Positions 32,346-41,478 of a stretch of 57,275 nucleotides of DNA are shown here, piece by piece. The DNA lies in the NCBI GenBank assembly GCA_937965795.1, contig CALCMD010000041.1:1-57275 (forward strand), in the 5' to 3' direction. Positions within the stretch are counted from its first letter, which is position 1. The number at the start of each line of letters is the position of its first letter. The position numbers were made by a program, and so were the translations under genes. The notes beneath the pieces were generated by a model. The model worked only from the letters and a program-made list of their open reading frames with translations, had not been told where the DNA came from and did not search any database. The stretch comes from an uncultured Lachnospiraceae bacterium. Lineage in GTDB: Bacteria > Bacillota > Clostridia > Lachnospirales > Lachnospiraceae.

Positions 32346-34069
32346 CGGTTCATCTCCTCCTCTGAAAGCTGTGACATACAGATTTCACGGTATACTTCAC
32401 AGGTCTTTAAAAGCTCCTCATGCGTTCCCAGTCCTGCCTGACGCCCGTCCTCCAATACCAGAATCTGATCTGCATTTCTAATCGAGGCGGCGCGCTGCGA
32501 CACGATGAATACGGTCATTTCCTTTGTCTTGGCTGCGATCGCCCTGCGCAGCTTCGCATCCGTAGCAAAGTCCAGAGCGGAAGCGCTGTCATCGAGAATC
32601 AGGATTTCCGGTTCTCCCACCAGGGCACGGGCAATGGTGAGCCGTTGCCTCTGTCCGCCGGAAAAATTCTTTCCGCCCTGTAAGATCTGAGTATTCAGTC
32701 CGTCCGGCTTCCCCTCTACAAACTCTTTCGCCTGCGCAATTTCCAGCGCACGGTAAATTTCTTCGTCCGTTGCGCCCTTTTTTCCCCACTGCATATTTTC
32801 ACGGATGCTTCCTGCAAAGAGAACGGCATTCTGCGGCACAATTCCGATTTTTGCCCTGAGCTGTGCAAAAGGATATTCCTTTACGTCCACACCATCGATT
32901 TGTACCTCCCCGGCGGAGACATCATAAAATCTTGGAATCAGATTTACTACCGTACTTTTTCCCGCTCCTGTACCGCCGATAATGCCAATAGTCTGACCTT
33001 TCTTTACCCGTACATGAATATCCGTAAGGACATTTTTACTTCCCTGATAGGCAAAATCCACATGGTGAAAGCAGACTTTATTTTCCGCATCCTCAGCCAG
33101 GACTTCTTTCCCCCCTTCCTGCATTCCGGAACTTTGCGCAAACACATCGTTGATACGTCCTGCGGAAGCAGAAGCTTTTGTGGCGGATACGATCAGATTT
33201 GCCAGTGCAATCAGCGCCAGAAGAATCTGCGACATATAATTGATCAGCGCAATCAGCTCTCCCTGTGTCAGTTCCCCAAAGAATACGGTTTTTCCTCCCA
33301 GCCACAGCACTGCAATAACTGCTGCATTGATGATAATATAGGTCGCCGGATTTAAAAGGGCAGAAATCTTTCCCACCAGAAGCTGTGTATTCATGAGCAG
33401 CGTACTTTCCTCCTGAAAATCCTGTATCTCATCCTCCTGTCTGGAAAATGCACGCACCACTCTGGCTCCAGCCAGACTCTCTCTGGTAAGCCGCAGCACC
33501 ACGTCCAAATGATTCTGCACTTTCTTATAAATAGGAATCGTCAACATCATAATTCCATAAATGACGAGGGATAACACCGGAACCAGCACCACAAAAATCC
33601 ATGCCAGCCGCACATTTACCGTAAATGCCATCATGACAGCTCCCACCACGATAAACGGCGAACGTAAAAACAGACGCAGAAGCAGATTGATTCCTGCCTG
33701 GGTCTGATTGACGTCACTGGTAATCCTCGTTACCAGCGTAGAGGTTCCCAAAGTATCCAGTTCTGTATAGGAAAAGCCGTTAATATGCCGAAACAGATCC
33801 TCCCGCAGCGCCGTTCCAAATCCTGTGGCGGCTTTTGCTGCAAAATACTGTGCCGTGACAGAACATGCCAGTCCAAACAGTCCAAACGCCACCATAACCA
33901 CGCACATCTTCATAATATATGGAACATCCCCCTTTTGGATTCCCACATCCACAATCCTTGCCATCACTAACGGCACCAGCAGTTCAAAACATGCCTCCAG
34001 CATCTTAAACAGAGGTGCGGTCACACTCTCCTTTTTATAGTTTTTCAGATATCTTCTAAGCTTTAACAT
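32342..34069 (-). CDS. ABC exporter half-transporter, subunit 1 (degenerate ATP site)
   Basis: The protein has 575 residues from the ATG at 34069 (AAAGGG upstream; a longer frame has no ribosome site). It carries Walker A GGTGAGKST and a canonical signature FSGGQRQRL. The catalytic Glu is replaced by Asp (LILDDSASALD) and the switch His by Gln (VSQRAAS). This fits the degenerate partner of heterodimeric exporters such as LmrC or TM287. Combined with the other subunit's LSQGQ, the composite sites are one consensus and one degenerate. No regulator is adjacent. Transcribed first in the pair. Confidence 0.92.
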   Translation of the reverse strand: MLKLRRYLKNYKKESVTAPLFKMLEACFELLVPLVMARIVDVGIQKGDVPYIMKMCVVMVAFGLFGLACSVTAQYFAAKAATGFGTALREDLFRHINGFSYTELDTLGTSTLVTRITSDVNQTQAGINLLLRLFLRSPFIVVGAVMMAFTVNVRLAWIFVVLVPVLSLVIYGIMMLTIPIYKKVQNHLDVVLRLTRESLAGARVVRAFSRQEDEIQDFQEESTLLMNTQLLVGKISALLNPATYIIINAAVIAVLWLGGKTVFFGELTQGELIALINYMSQILLALIALANLIVSATKASASAGRINDVFAQSSGMQEGGKEVLAEDAENKVCFHHVDFAYQGSKNVLTDIHVRVKKGQTIGIIGGTGAGKSTVVNLIPRFYDVSAGEVQIDGVDVKEYPFAQLRAKIGIVPQNAVLFAGSIRENMQWGKKGATDEEIYRALEIAQAKEFVEGKPDGLNTQILQGGKNFSGGQRQRLTIARALVGEPEILILDDSASALDFATDAKLRRAIAAKTKEMTVFIVSQRAASIRNADQILVLEDGRQAGLGTHEELLKTCEVYREICMSQLSEEEMNR

Positions 34070-34171
34070 AGAAATCCCTTTCACTCTCTTTCGTTTGCAT
34101 CCTGATCTTTTCTTTCTGTTTTCAGAGCAATCGCAAATATTATACAACCAATTTTTTGAAAAGTATAGGGG

Positions 34172-34210
34172 ACAAAAAGCCCCTGGCTGTTATGTACAAA
34201 ACAACCAGGG
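34172..34210 (-). terminator. Intrinsic terminator of the Rpn gene
   Basis: On the minus strand an 11-bp stem CCCTGGTTGTT / AACAGCCAGGG (one G-U) is followed by GCTTTTTG. Confidence 0.8.
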
Positions 34211-34235
34211 ACTTCCAATATGAAAATTTTCCGCT

Positions 34236-35195
34236 TTACTCTTCCGCCTCCTCTATCACCCTCATAAAACTTTCAACAGAATCTGCTCTTGCCGCCTGCT
34301 TTACCCATTTTCTCAAAGTCTCCAGATTCTTCTCTTTCATAATTCTTTCGCGAAGTTCCTCCGGCACAGGTTCTAAGTCCTCCAGCAATTCCAGTACATC
34401 CTCTGCTTTTCCTTCTGCTTTTCCCTCGTTTTCCCTCTGCTTAATCAACTCTTCCAGCGCTGTACACATTTGCACATCCTCCTTTTTTCTTTTCCCCGAC
34501 AGTTTCATCACCCGTTCCGAATTTACAAACGCCGCCACATATTTTACCAGCTCTGTATCTATCTTTTCGTCCAGATCCTGGATTCTTCCCGACCGCAGGG
34601 CATTTGCATTTCTAAAAACTGTACGGATATCCTCATTTTTAAAATCCCTTCCATCATTTCCAAATACCTGAAACAAATTCATCTGATAATCCTGAAAAAA
34701 TGCTCTCAACTCCTCCGGAATATCCACCATTTCCTCAAGGCTTGTAGGGCCATCCCACGGCTTCTCACCATAATAAATCACAACTGTAAGCACCGGATTG
34801 AGCCGATCTTCCTTCGCAAACCCGGACAGGTATTCATTGCTTTCTTTTAAATCCCTGTTTTTCTTATGGCGGGCTGCTGTTTCTTTTCTCTGTGCCTCAT
34901 ACTGTAGGGCTTCATACAACAAGGTTCTTTCCGGCATCGCATAGTGAATCCTGTCCTGATTCTCAATTCCCAGGACTGCCAGCTTCACACCTTTCCAGCG
35001 TTTCACCTTATCCCGGTACTTCATCTGACTCTCCAACCCCTGTTTTGTCTCCTCCACCGTTGACACATCCGTGGAAATCGTCTCCAGATCTTCCGGAAAA
35101 ATAACCTTTTCTCCCTTAAAAAATACCGTATTAAAAAAATCGGCAAAACGATCGTTATCCTCCCAAAAATCTTTTAAAATCTGATCTACCTGCAT
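34236..35195 (-). CDS. Rpn-family nuclease / PDDEXK transposase-like protein
   Basis: The 319-residue protein belongs to the Rpn/PD-(D/E)XK group formerly called Transposase_31. N-terminal features include FADFFNTVFFKGEK and the catalytic-region LETISTDVSTVE...KYRDKVKRW, followed by VKLAVLGIENQDRIHYAMP. The middle VVIYYGEKPWDGP is highly characteristic. The C-terminus carries a Glu/Lys/Gly repeat (ENEGKAEGKAEDVLELL), a segment that expands and contracts between Rpn paralogues. Rpn proteins promote RecA-independent recombination and may act in phage defence. It is a single gene with its own terminator. Confidence 0.82.
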   Translation of the reverse strand: MQVDQILKDFWEDNDRFADFFNTVFFKGEKVIFPEDLETISTDVSTVEETKQGLESQMKYRDKVKRWKGVKLAVLGIENQDRIHYAMPERTLLYEALQYEAQRKETAARHKKNRDLKESNEYLSGFAKEDRLNPVLTVVIYYGEKPWDGPTSLEEMVDIPEELRAFFQDYQMNLFQVFGNDGRDFKNEDIRTVFRNANALRSGRIQDLDEKIDTELVKYVAAFVNSERVMKLSGKRKKEDVQMCTALEELIKQRENEGKAEGKAEDVLELLEDLEPVPEELRERIMKEKNLETLRKWVKQAARADSVESFMRVIEEAEE

Positions 35196-35533
35196 CTTCT
35201 GCTCCCTTTCTCTTTACGCAGAGCAGAGCTTTATTGGATTCCATACCTTTTCTTAGAATCCCCTCTGCCTTTTATTTATGAGTTCCAGCATCGAAAATTT
35301 CCAAGACCGGCGTCTGCCGAAAGATATAGAATGACGATTGTCACAAGAAAATAAATCCAAGAAATAAAATGCTTATCTTTATCATATCACACGTCTTTTA
35401 ATATGTCACGCATTTTTTGTAGTTTCTTCTTCTCTTTCTTTTTTTGTCTCATATTATTTTTTGTGATTCTCGCGGTCCTGAAAACAGATCTTTTCTATAT
35501 GCACAATACTGTGCAAGATTTTCAAATTTCCCC

Positions 35534-35562
35534 TTGACAAAATTCAAAAAAAATAGTATAGT
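35534..35562 (+). promoter_or_regulatory. tRNA-Gly promoter
   Basis: TTGACA (35534-35539), 17-bp spacer, TATAGT (35557-35562), 29 bp before the tRNA. The rest of the 395-bp gap from 35196 is A/T-rich; only a small GCACA / TGTGC inverted repeat near 35500 is seen. Confidence 0.85.
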
Positions 35563-35590
35563 ATTGCTTGTGTTCAGCAGAACGCAAAAT

Positions 35591-35663
35591 GCGCGAGTGG
35601 CTCAGTTGGTGGAGCGCGACCTTGCCAAGGTCGAGGCCGCGGGTTCGAGTCCCGTCTCGCGCT
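35591..35663 (+). tRNA. tRNA-Gly (anticodon GCC)
   Basis: A full cloverleaf is seen: acceptor GCGCGAG / CTCGCGC, D arm GCTC...GAGC, anticodon stem GACCT / AGGTC around TTGCCAA, and T arm GCGGG TTCGAGT CCCGT (one G-T pair). The discriminator base is T, usual for glycine. CCA is not encoded. The anticodon GCC reads GGC and GGT. Confidence 0.95.
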
Positions 35664-35672
35664 TTTTTTGTA

Positions 35673-35710
35673 CCCTGAAAAATCTGTTTTTGTAGATTTT
35701 CAGGGTTTTT
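35673..35710 (+). terminator. Intrinsic terminator after tRNA-Gly
   Basis: A stem of 12 bp with one bulged A (CCCTGAAAAATCT with AGATTTTCAGGG) is followed by TTTTT. Confidence 0.85.
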
Positions 35711-35737
35711 ATATCTTTTATCAAGGGGTGTGAATCT

Positions 35738-36523
35738 ATGAATGAAAAAATGAATCTGTTAATCGAATACCTGAATACTTCAAAAAAAGTTGTATTTTTC
35801 GGCGGAGCGGGCGTTTCCACCGAAAGCGGTATTCCCGATTTCCGCAGCAAGGACGGGCTGTATAATCAGCACGACGTGCAGTTCGAAAAATACTCCCCGG
35901 AATATCTCCTGAGCCATGACTGCCTGGAGCATGAACCACAGGTGTTTTATGAATTTTATCATCAGAAGCTCGATACGAGAGGGATTCAGCCGAACATCAC
36001 ACACCGGATGCTGGCACGCCTTGAAAAGATTGGAAGATTATCTTCTGTCATCACACAGAACATTGACGGACTGCATCAGTTGGCAGGAAGCAGGCGCGTC
36101 CTTGAACTTCACGGCACGACGCAGAGAAATTACTGTACCCGCTGTAAAAGAGAATATGACAGCGGCTTTATCTTCCGTTCCGGAAAAGAAATTCCAAAAT
36201 GTCCGGTCTGCGGACGTCCGGTTCGTCCCGATGTCACCCTGTACGGCGAACAGCTCCCGGAAAGAGCCGTGACGGAAGCCATCTATGAACTCCGGGCGGC
36301 TGACCTGCTGATCATTGGCGGCACCTCCCTGACAGTATATCCCGCCGCCGGATTTATTCATGAATTTTCCGGGAAGCATCTTGTCGTCATCAACCGTGAT
36401 AAACTCCAGGTATCTCTTCGCCCTGGCTCAGACCTTATCTTTGAATGCGCCTTAGGAGAAGTTTTCTCTGAATTGGAGGCAAGATGGAAGGAAATCCTTC
36501 CTGCTTTGCCGGAAAAAATTTAG
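35738..36523 (+). CDS. cobB: NAD-dependent protein deacylase (sirtuin, SIR2)
   Basis: The protein has 261 residues. Rossmann and catalytic motifs are GAGVSTESGIPDFRS (about 23-37), TQNIDGLH (about 106-113) and LELHGTT with the catalytic His (about 123-129). The zinc site is C-x2-C (CTRC) and C-x2-C (CPVC), about 20 residues apart. GGTSLTVYPAA and VVINRD complete the NAD site. It removes acetyl or other acyl groups from protein lysines using NAD. It follows the tRNA terminator and probably has its own promoter. GGGGTGTG precedes the ATG. Confidence 0.94.
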   Translation: MNEKMNLLIEYLNTSKKVVFFGGAGVSTESGIPDFRSKDGLYNQHDVQFEKYSPEYLLSHDCLEHEPQVFYEFYHQKLDTRGIQPNITHRMLARLEKIGRLSSVITQNIDGLHQLAGSRRVLELHGTTQRNYCTRCKREYDSGFIFRSGKEIPKCPVCGRPVRPDVTLYGEQLPERAVTEAIYELRAADLLIIGGTSLTVYPAAGFIHEFSGKHLVVINRDKLQVSLRPGSDLIFECALGEVFSELEARWKEILPALPEKI

Positions 36524-36723
36524 CTTTTTTATCCTCGGACGCGATGTGCCAGCCCTATGCCTGCATCCATATACATAAAATTAGACCTGTAGTTTTGGCA
36601 TATCCGGCAAATTCCCCACAAAATATTTTTATAAAAAAAGATTTTATTTCCCCGAAAATATAGTACAATAGGAAGGACAAAGAAAAATAGAAGATAAATG
36701 AAAAAAGATTGAAAGGACAAACT

Positions 36724-38148
36724 ATGCGAAAAACAAAAATTATCTGTACTTTTGGACCTGCCACCGACAAAGAAGGCATCATGGAAGCTCTGGTCAAAGA
36801 AGGCATGGATGTTGCTCGCTTTAACTTCTCCCACGGTTCCCACGAGGAACAGGGAAAACGCCTTGCGCTACTGGAAGCGCTTCGTGAAAAACACAACAAA
36901 CCGATTGCCGCTCTCCTGGACACGAAAGGACCGGAAATCCGCATCGGCTGCTTTGAAAAGAACCAGATTGAACTGAAAGAAGGACAGACCTTTACGCTCA
37001 CTACAGAGGAAATTGACGGAGACGAGGAACGGGTCTCCATTACTTACAAGGAACTTTATAAAGATGTAAAACCCGGCGACGCCATTCTGATTGACGACGG
37101 CCTGATCGGGATGAAGGTACAGAAAATCGACGGATGCGATATCGTCTGTACCGTAAAAAACGGAGGCTCCATCTCCAACCGAAAAGGAATCAATGTTCCG
37201 GGCGTGGAGCTGAACATGCCTTTCGTAAGCCCAAAGGATTACGACGACATCCTCTTCGGCATCGAAAAAGGCTTTGACTTTATCGCCGCCTCCTTCACCC
37301 GAACCGCATCCGACGTCATGGAAATCCGCAAGATTCTGGAGGAAAACGGCGGAAGCCATATCCACATTATTGCAAAAATTGAAAACCAGCAGGGCGTGGA
37401 CCACATCGACGAAATCATCGAAGCAGCCGACGGCATCATGATCGCCAGGGGCGATATGGGCGTGGAGATTCCATTAGAGGAAGTCCCTGTCATCCAGAAA
37501 AAACTGATCCGCAAGGTCTACACTGCCGGAAAGCAGGTCATTACGGCAACGCAAATGCTGGATTCCATGATGAAGCATCCCCGTCCGACCCGCGCAGAAA
37601 CCACCGATGTGGCAAACGCCATCTATCAGGGCACCAGCGCCATTATGCTCTCCGGAGAAACGGCTGCCGGCATGTATCCGGTAGAATCCTTAAAGACTAT
37701 GGTGCGCATCGCAAAACGTGTGGAGCGTGACGTCGACTATGCGGAGATTTTCCGAAAAAATGCCCGCATCGAAAACCCGGATATGACGACCGCCATCTCC
37801 CATGCAGCCTGCATGACCGCCATCGAGCTGAAGGCCAAAGCCGTCATTACCGTCAGCAAATCCGGAACAACTGCCCGCATGGTTTCCAAGTACCGCTGCG
37901 GCTGTCCGATCGTAGGCTGTACCACAACGCCGCACACCTGCCGCCAGTTAAATATGTCCTGGGGCATCACGCCCCTTCTGATTAAAGAGGAATACAGCTC
38001 GGAAATCCTCTTCTTACACGCCGTCGAAGCGGCTGAAAAAAATGGTTTGGTAAAGGAAGGGGACGTCGTTACCCTGACTGCCGGAGTTCCGCTTGGAACG
38101 CCCGGAAAAACCAATACCCTGCGCGCCTGCGTGGTGGGAAATTTCTAA
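36724..38148 (+). CDS. pyk: Pyruvate kinase
   Basis: The protein has 474 residues, starting at the ATG at 36724 (AAAGGA 8 nt upstream); a TTG 15 nt earlier overlaps the ribosome site and is rejected. It has RKTKIICTFGPAT at the N-terminus, NFSHG, the active-site block around LLDTKGPEIR and MIARGDMGVEIP, and the signature ITATQMLDSM. It transfers phosphate from phosphoenolpyruvate to ADP at the end of glycolysis. It lacks the extra C-terminal PEP-utiliser domain found in bacilli. It ends 10 bp before a strong terminator shared with a convergent GH13 gene. Confidence 0.97.
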   Translation: MRKTKIICTFGPATDKEGIMEALVKEGMDVARFNFSHGSHEEQGKRLALLEALREKHNKPIAALLDTKGPEIRIGCFEKNQIELKEGQTFTLTTEEIDGDEERVSITYKELYKDVKPGDAILIDDGLIGMKVQKIDGCDIVCTVKNGGSISNRKGINVPGVELNMPFVSPKDYDDILFGIEKGFDFIAASFTRTASDVMEIRKILEENGGSHIHIIAKIENQQGVDHIDEIIEAADGIMIARGDMGVEIPLEEVPVIQKKLIRKVYTAGKQVITATQMLDSMMKHPRPTRAETTDVANAIYQGTSAIMLSGETAAGMYPVESLKTMVRIAKRVERDVDYAEIFRKNARIENPDMTTAISHAACMTAIELKAKAVITVSKSGTTARMVSKYRCGCPIVGCTTTPHTCRQLNMSWGITPLLIKEEYSSEILFLHAVEAAEKNGLVKEGDVVTLTAGVPLGTPGKTNTLRACVVGNF

Positions 38149-38157
38149 ATATAAACG

Positions 38158-38199
38158 GAGCGGGAAGGACAGATTTTTCCATTCTTCCCGCTCTTTTTT
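38158..38199. terminator. Intrinsic terminator between pyk and the GH13 gene
   Basis: A perfect 10-bp stem GAGCGGGAAG / CTTCCCGCTC is followed by TTTTTT on the plus strand. Confidence 0.9.
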
Positions 38200-38220
38200 C
38201 CTTTCTCTCTGCCGCCAGGC

Positions 38221-40326
38221 TTAAATCCCTTCCAGCACCACTGCCCCTTTCGCCGGCAGAGTCAGGCTGATTTTTCCATTCTCACACAGATACTCTTCCG
38301 GTTCCTCTGTCACTCCATCCCTGTCTGTCAGGATCAGCCGTTTCACTTTCCTTCCGCCCGTGATACCGGCCTCCCACACCGAAAGCGTGATCTCCAGAGG
38401 CTCCTCTCCATTATTAAATGCTACTACCATCTGCTCTTTTTCGCTGAACCTCGCATAACTGATGCAGTTCCACTGGCATTCCAGGAATTTCAGGGAACCG
38501 TGGCTGAAAACCGGATACGCCTTATGAATGCGGATCATCTGACGGTAAAATGCAATCAGTTCTTTATCTTCATGCCCCCACGGATATGTCCTCCGGTTAT
38601 CCGGGTCTGTAAATCCCACGACCCCGGCCTCGTCCCCATAATACAGCGTCGGCGCACCCGGCCAGGTCATCTGCATCACGATTGCTTCCCGCATGACAGC
38701 CATATCCACCCCTTCGGCGGCGGCTTCATGCCCCAACCTGTCCACTCTTCCCACTTTATGATTCGTCCGGGTCAGGAACCTCGAATGGTCATGATTGGAA
38801 AGCTCATTCATAGCCGTCTGAAGAGAAGGAGCCAGGAAATTTGACATATGATGATTCATTGCCCCGATAAAGCTCTCATGATTTCCCAGAAGGTCTTCCC
38901 TGTAGCCGTCGCTGTGCTTCTCCATCCCGGTAAAGAACCAGGTCAGAGGTTCCATAAACGCATCGTAGTTCATGACCGTATCCCATTCGTCTCCTCGCAG
39001 CCATGTCCCTGCGTCTCCATAATGTTCCGCCAGAATAATCGCTTCAGGGTTTGCCCCTTTTACCACCTTGCGGAATTCCTTCCAGAATTTATGGTTATAC
39101 TCGCTGCTGAATCCAAGATCAGCCGCTACGTCCAAACGCCACCCGTCCGCATAAAACGGCGCGGAAACCCATTTCCTTCCAATTTCCATAATATAATCAT
39201 AAAGCTTCTGTGAATTCTCATAATTCAGCTTCGGCAGCGTCTCATGCCCCCACCATCCGTCATAAAACGGATTGTACGGCCATTCATGCTCATTGTTGAA
39301 TTTAAAAAAGCTGCGGTACGGACTGTCCGCCGACACATAAGCCCCTTTTTCATAGCCCTCCTGCTTCTCGTAAATGCACTCCCGGTCCAGCCATTTATTA
39401 AAAGAACCGCAATGGTTAAACACGCCGTCCAGGATCACCTTCATCCCCCGGCTGTGCGCTTCCCCGATCAGCCGGACCAGAAGCTGGTTGCTCGCCTCCA
39501 GATTCTCCTTATCCGTTACCCTCTGAATGTATTTGCTCGCCTGCGCATTATCCCGGCATCCTTCCGGAAGCACCGAACCGCCATCTTTTACGATTTTTCC
39601 ATAATGAGGGTCTACATAATCATAATCCTGGATATCGTATTTATGATTCGAGGGCGATACGAAGATCGGATTAAAATAAATCACATCCACGCCCAGCTCC
39701 TGCAAATAGTCCATTTTATCTAGAACGCCCTGCAAGTCGCCGCCGTAAAATTCCCGGATAGCCATGCTGGCGGCCGGATATTTATTCCAGTCCTTTACCT
39801 GTACCGTTGTATCCCCGATATAAAAATATTCTCTGTCCTCTACCGTGTTTGTCGGATCTCCGTTAAAAAAACGATCGACCAGAATCTGATACATCACGGC
39901 TCCCTTCGCCCAGGCAGGCGTTTTAAACCCCGGCGCAATAGCAAAAGCGTAGTATTCCTGAAGATTTTCGGATACTCCCTTCTTATTATAAAAATAACGG
40001 TTTTCCCCTGCGCACACTTCAAAATAATAACGGACAATTTCCTCACCCATAACGATCTCTGTCCGGTAATAGTCAAAATCACCTTCCGTCTTTTCGAACT
40101 CCATCAAAATCCGGTTCGAGCCACTGATCCAACACACGTAGTCCACGTTATTTTTCCTGGTACGAAAACGAATCGTCACCTTTTCTCCTGTTTCCGGTTC
40201 CATCGGACTTACATAATTTTCCGTCTCATCACTGAACAATGCGCTTGGGCAAAAAACCGGCCGCATCCGCATCGCATAAATCTCTGCCTTTTTTAAATAT
40301 TCAATATCTGCTGTCCCAGGCTTCAT
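38221..40326 (-). CDS. GH13 alpha-glycosidase (neopullulanase/cyclomaltodextrinase type)
   Basis: The protein has 701 residues. The N-terminal ~130 residues form a CBM34-like beta-sandwich; the catalytic (beta/alpha)8 barrel spans about 145-590, followed by a C-terminal beta domain. Motifs in order: DGVFNHCG (region I), GWRLDVA with the nucleophile Asp (region II), IILAEHYGD with the acid Glu (region III) and NELSNHDHSR with the third Asp (region IV). No signal peptide is present, so it acts on imported maltodextrins or cyclodextrins in the cytoplasm. It is larger than typical neopullulanases (about 585), with long loops in the barrel. It is a single gene, and its substrate is uncertain. Confidence 0.9.
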   Translation of the reverse strand: MKPGTADIEYLKKAEIYAMRMRPVFCPSALFSDETENYVSPMEPETGEKVTIRFRTRKNNVDYVCWISGSNRILMEFEKTEGDFDYYRTEIVMGEEIVRYYFEVCAGENRYFYNKKGVSENLQEYYAFAIAPGFKTPAWAKGAVMYQILVDRFFNGDPTNTVEDREYFYIGDTTVQVKDWNKYPAASMAIREFYGGDLQGVLDKMDYLQELGVDVIYFNPIFVSPSNHKYDIQDYDYVDPHYGKIVKDGGSVLPEGCRDNAQASKYIQRVTDKENLEASNQLLVRLIGEAHSRGMKVILDGVFNHCGSFNKWLDRECIYEKQEGYEKGAYVSADSPYRSFFKFNNEHEWPYNPFYDGWWGHETLPKLNYENSQKLYDYIMEIGRKWVSAPFYADGWRLDVAADLGFSSEYNHKFWKEFRKVVKGANPEAIILAEHYGDAGTWLRGDEWDTVMNYDAFMEPLTWFFTGMEKHSDGYREDLLGNHESFIGAMNHHMSNFLAPSLQTAMNELSNHDHSRFLTRTNHKVGRVDRLGHEAAAEGVDMAVMREAIVMQMTWPGAPTLYYGDEAGVVGFTDPDNRRTYPWGHEDKELIAFYRQMIRIHKAYPVFSHGSLKFLECQWNCISYARFSEKEQMVVAFNNGEEPLEITLSVWEAGITGGRKVKRLILTDRDGVTEEPEEYLCENGKISLTLPAKGAVVLEGI

Positions 40327-40527
40327 ACTTTCTGTCTCTCTTTCCTGATATTCTTATTTTGATTGTATAACAATTTTCCTTTTCATACAACCCGAAAAAT
40401 TTTACATCCCCATCGGAAAGCCAAATTTTTTCATTCTCCTGACACAGGCCCTTCGTAAATTTCTACAAATTTTCAATAACAAAGCAACTTTTTTTGTTTA
40501 TAATGATTATGTTTTCCCACTTTCTGT

Positions 40528-40556
40528 TTGCCATTCTTCTGCTTCTGTTATATAAT
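40528..40556 (+). promoter_or_regulatory. Promoter of the ComEC-like/VTC/DUF4956 group
   Basis: TTGCCA (40528-40533), 17-bp spacer, TATAAT (40551-40556), about 38 bp before the first ATG. The rest of the 268-bp gap is A/T-rich, with another TATAAT near 40500 lacking a good -35. Confidence 0.75.
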
Positions 40557-40594
40557 CAATACAGATTTAAAATCATGAAAGGAGTTTTTTACAT

Positions 40595-41473
40595 ATGAGG
40601 ATTTCAAAAGGAAAAAAACTGGTTCTTTTTCTGACTCTGTGCATTAGCGTTCTCCTGTGCGCCTGCCAGAATCCCAAAGCTCCGGAAACAGAACTCCAGG
40701 AAGCGTCTGTTCCTGCTGTATCCGGAACCTTTTCTGTATCCATTTTTGACGTCGGAAAGGCTGACGCTATCTTCCTGCAAACGACAAATCACACAGTCGT
40801 CATAGACTGCGGCGAAAAAGGCGACGCCGAAGACCTCGTTGCCTCGCTGGAGGAAAAAGGAGTTAAAAAAATTGATTATCTCTTTATTACACATTTTGAT
40901 AAGGATCATGTAGGGGGTGTTCCGGGCATTTTGGAAAAAATGGACGTTGGCGAAATCATTGTCCCAGACTATGAAGGCAATAACAGCGCCTACACAAATT
41001 ACCTGTCGGCGCTTCAGGAGAAAAATATCTCCCCTGCCGCCTTGACAGAAACGATGGTTCTGACTCTCGACGACGTACTTTTTGAGGTTTTCCCTCCTCT
41101 GAAAGCATCCTATGTCGAGAGCGATAACGATTATTCTCTGGTCATCAGCGCCTCGCACGGTGAAAACCGTTTTCTCTTTACGGGAGACGCCGAAGCGGAA
41201 CGTTTAAAGGAACTCCCTTCCCAGTTTTCTTTGAAACACGATTTCCTGAAAGTTCCGCATCACGGACGTTTCAGCGACAGTACAAAAGATTTCCTGACCG
41301 GAACGGCCCCGGACTATGCCGTCATCACATGCAGCAAAAAGAACCCTCCCGAACAGAGAGTCCTTGATCTTCTCTCCTCTTTGGATGTCGAGGTATTCCT
41401 CACGGAAAACGGGAATGTTCACGCTGTCAGCGACGGAAAAAATATCACCCTAACCCAGGAAAAGAAGGAGTGA
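40595..41473 (+). CDS. Lipoprotein metallo-beta-lactamase-fold hydrolase (ComEC C-terminal-like)
   Basis: The protein has 292 residues. The signal peptide ends in a lipobox LLCAC (about residue 23), so it is anchored outside the cell. The MBL fold resembles the ComEC/Rec2 hydrolase part: FDVGKADAIFLQT, FITHFDKDHVGG as the zinc motif HxDxDH-like (HFDKDH), FLFTGDAEAE, and VPHHGRFSDST near the end. Such secreted domains act on DNA or phosphodiesters. It overlaps the end of the next gene's ribosome site and is the first gene of a three-gene unit with VTC and DUF4956 genes. GGAG lies before ATG. Confidence 0.85.
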   Translation: MRISKGKKLVLFLTLCISVLLCACQNPKAPETELQEASVPAVSGTFSVSIFDVGKADAIFLQTTNHTVVIDCGEKGDAEDLVASLEEKGVKKIDYLFITHFDKDHVGGVPGILEKMDVGEIIVPDYEGNNSAYTNYLSALQEKNISPAALTETMVLTLDDVLFEVFPPLKASYVESDNDYSLVISASHGENRFLFTGDAEAERLKELPSQFSLKHDFLKVPHHGRFSDSTKDFLTGTAPDYAVITCSKKNPPEQRVLDLLSSLDVEVFLTENGNVHAVSDGKNITLTQEKKE

Positions 41474-41478
41474 CCCCT

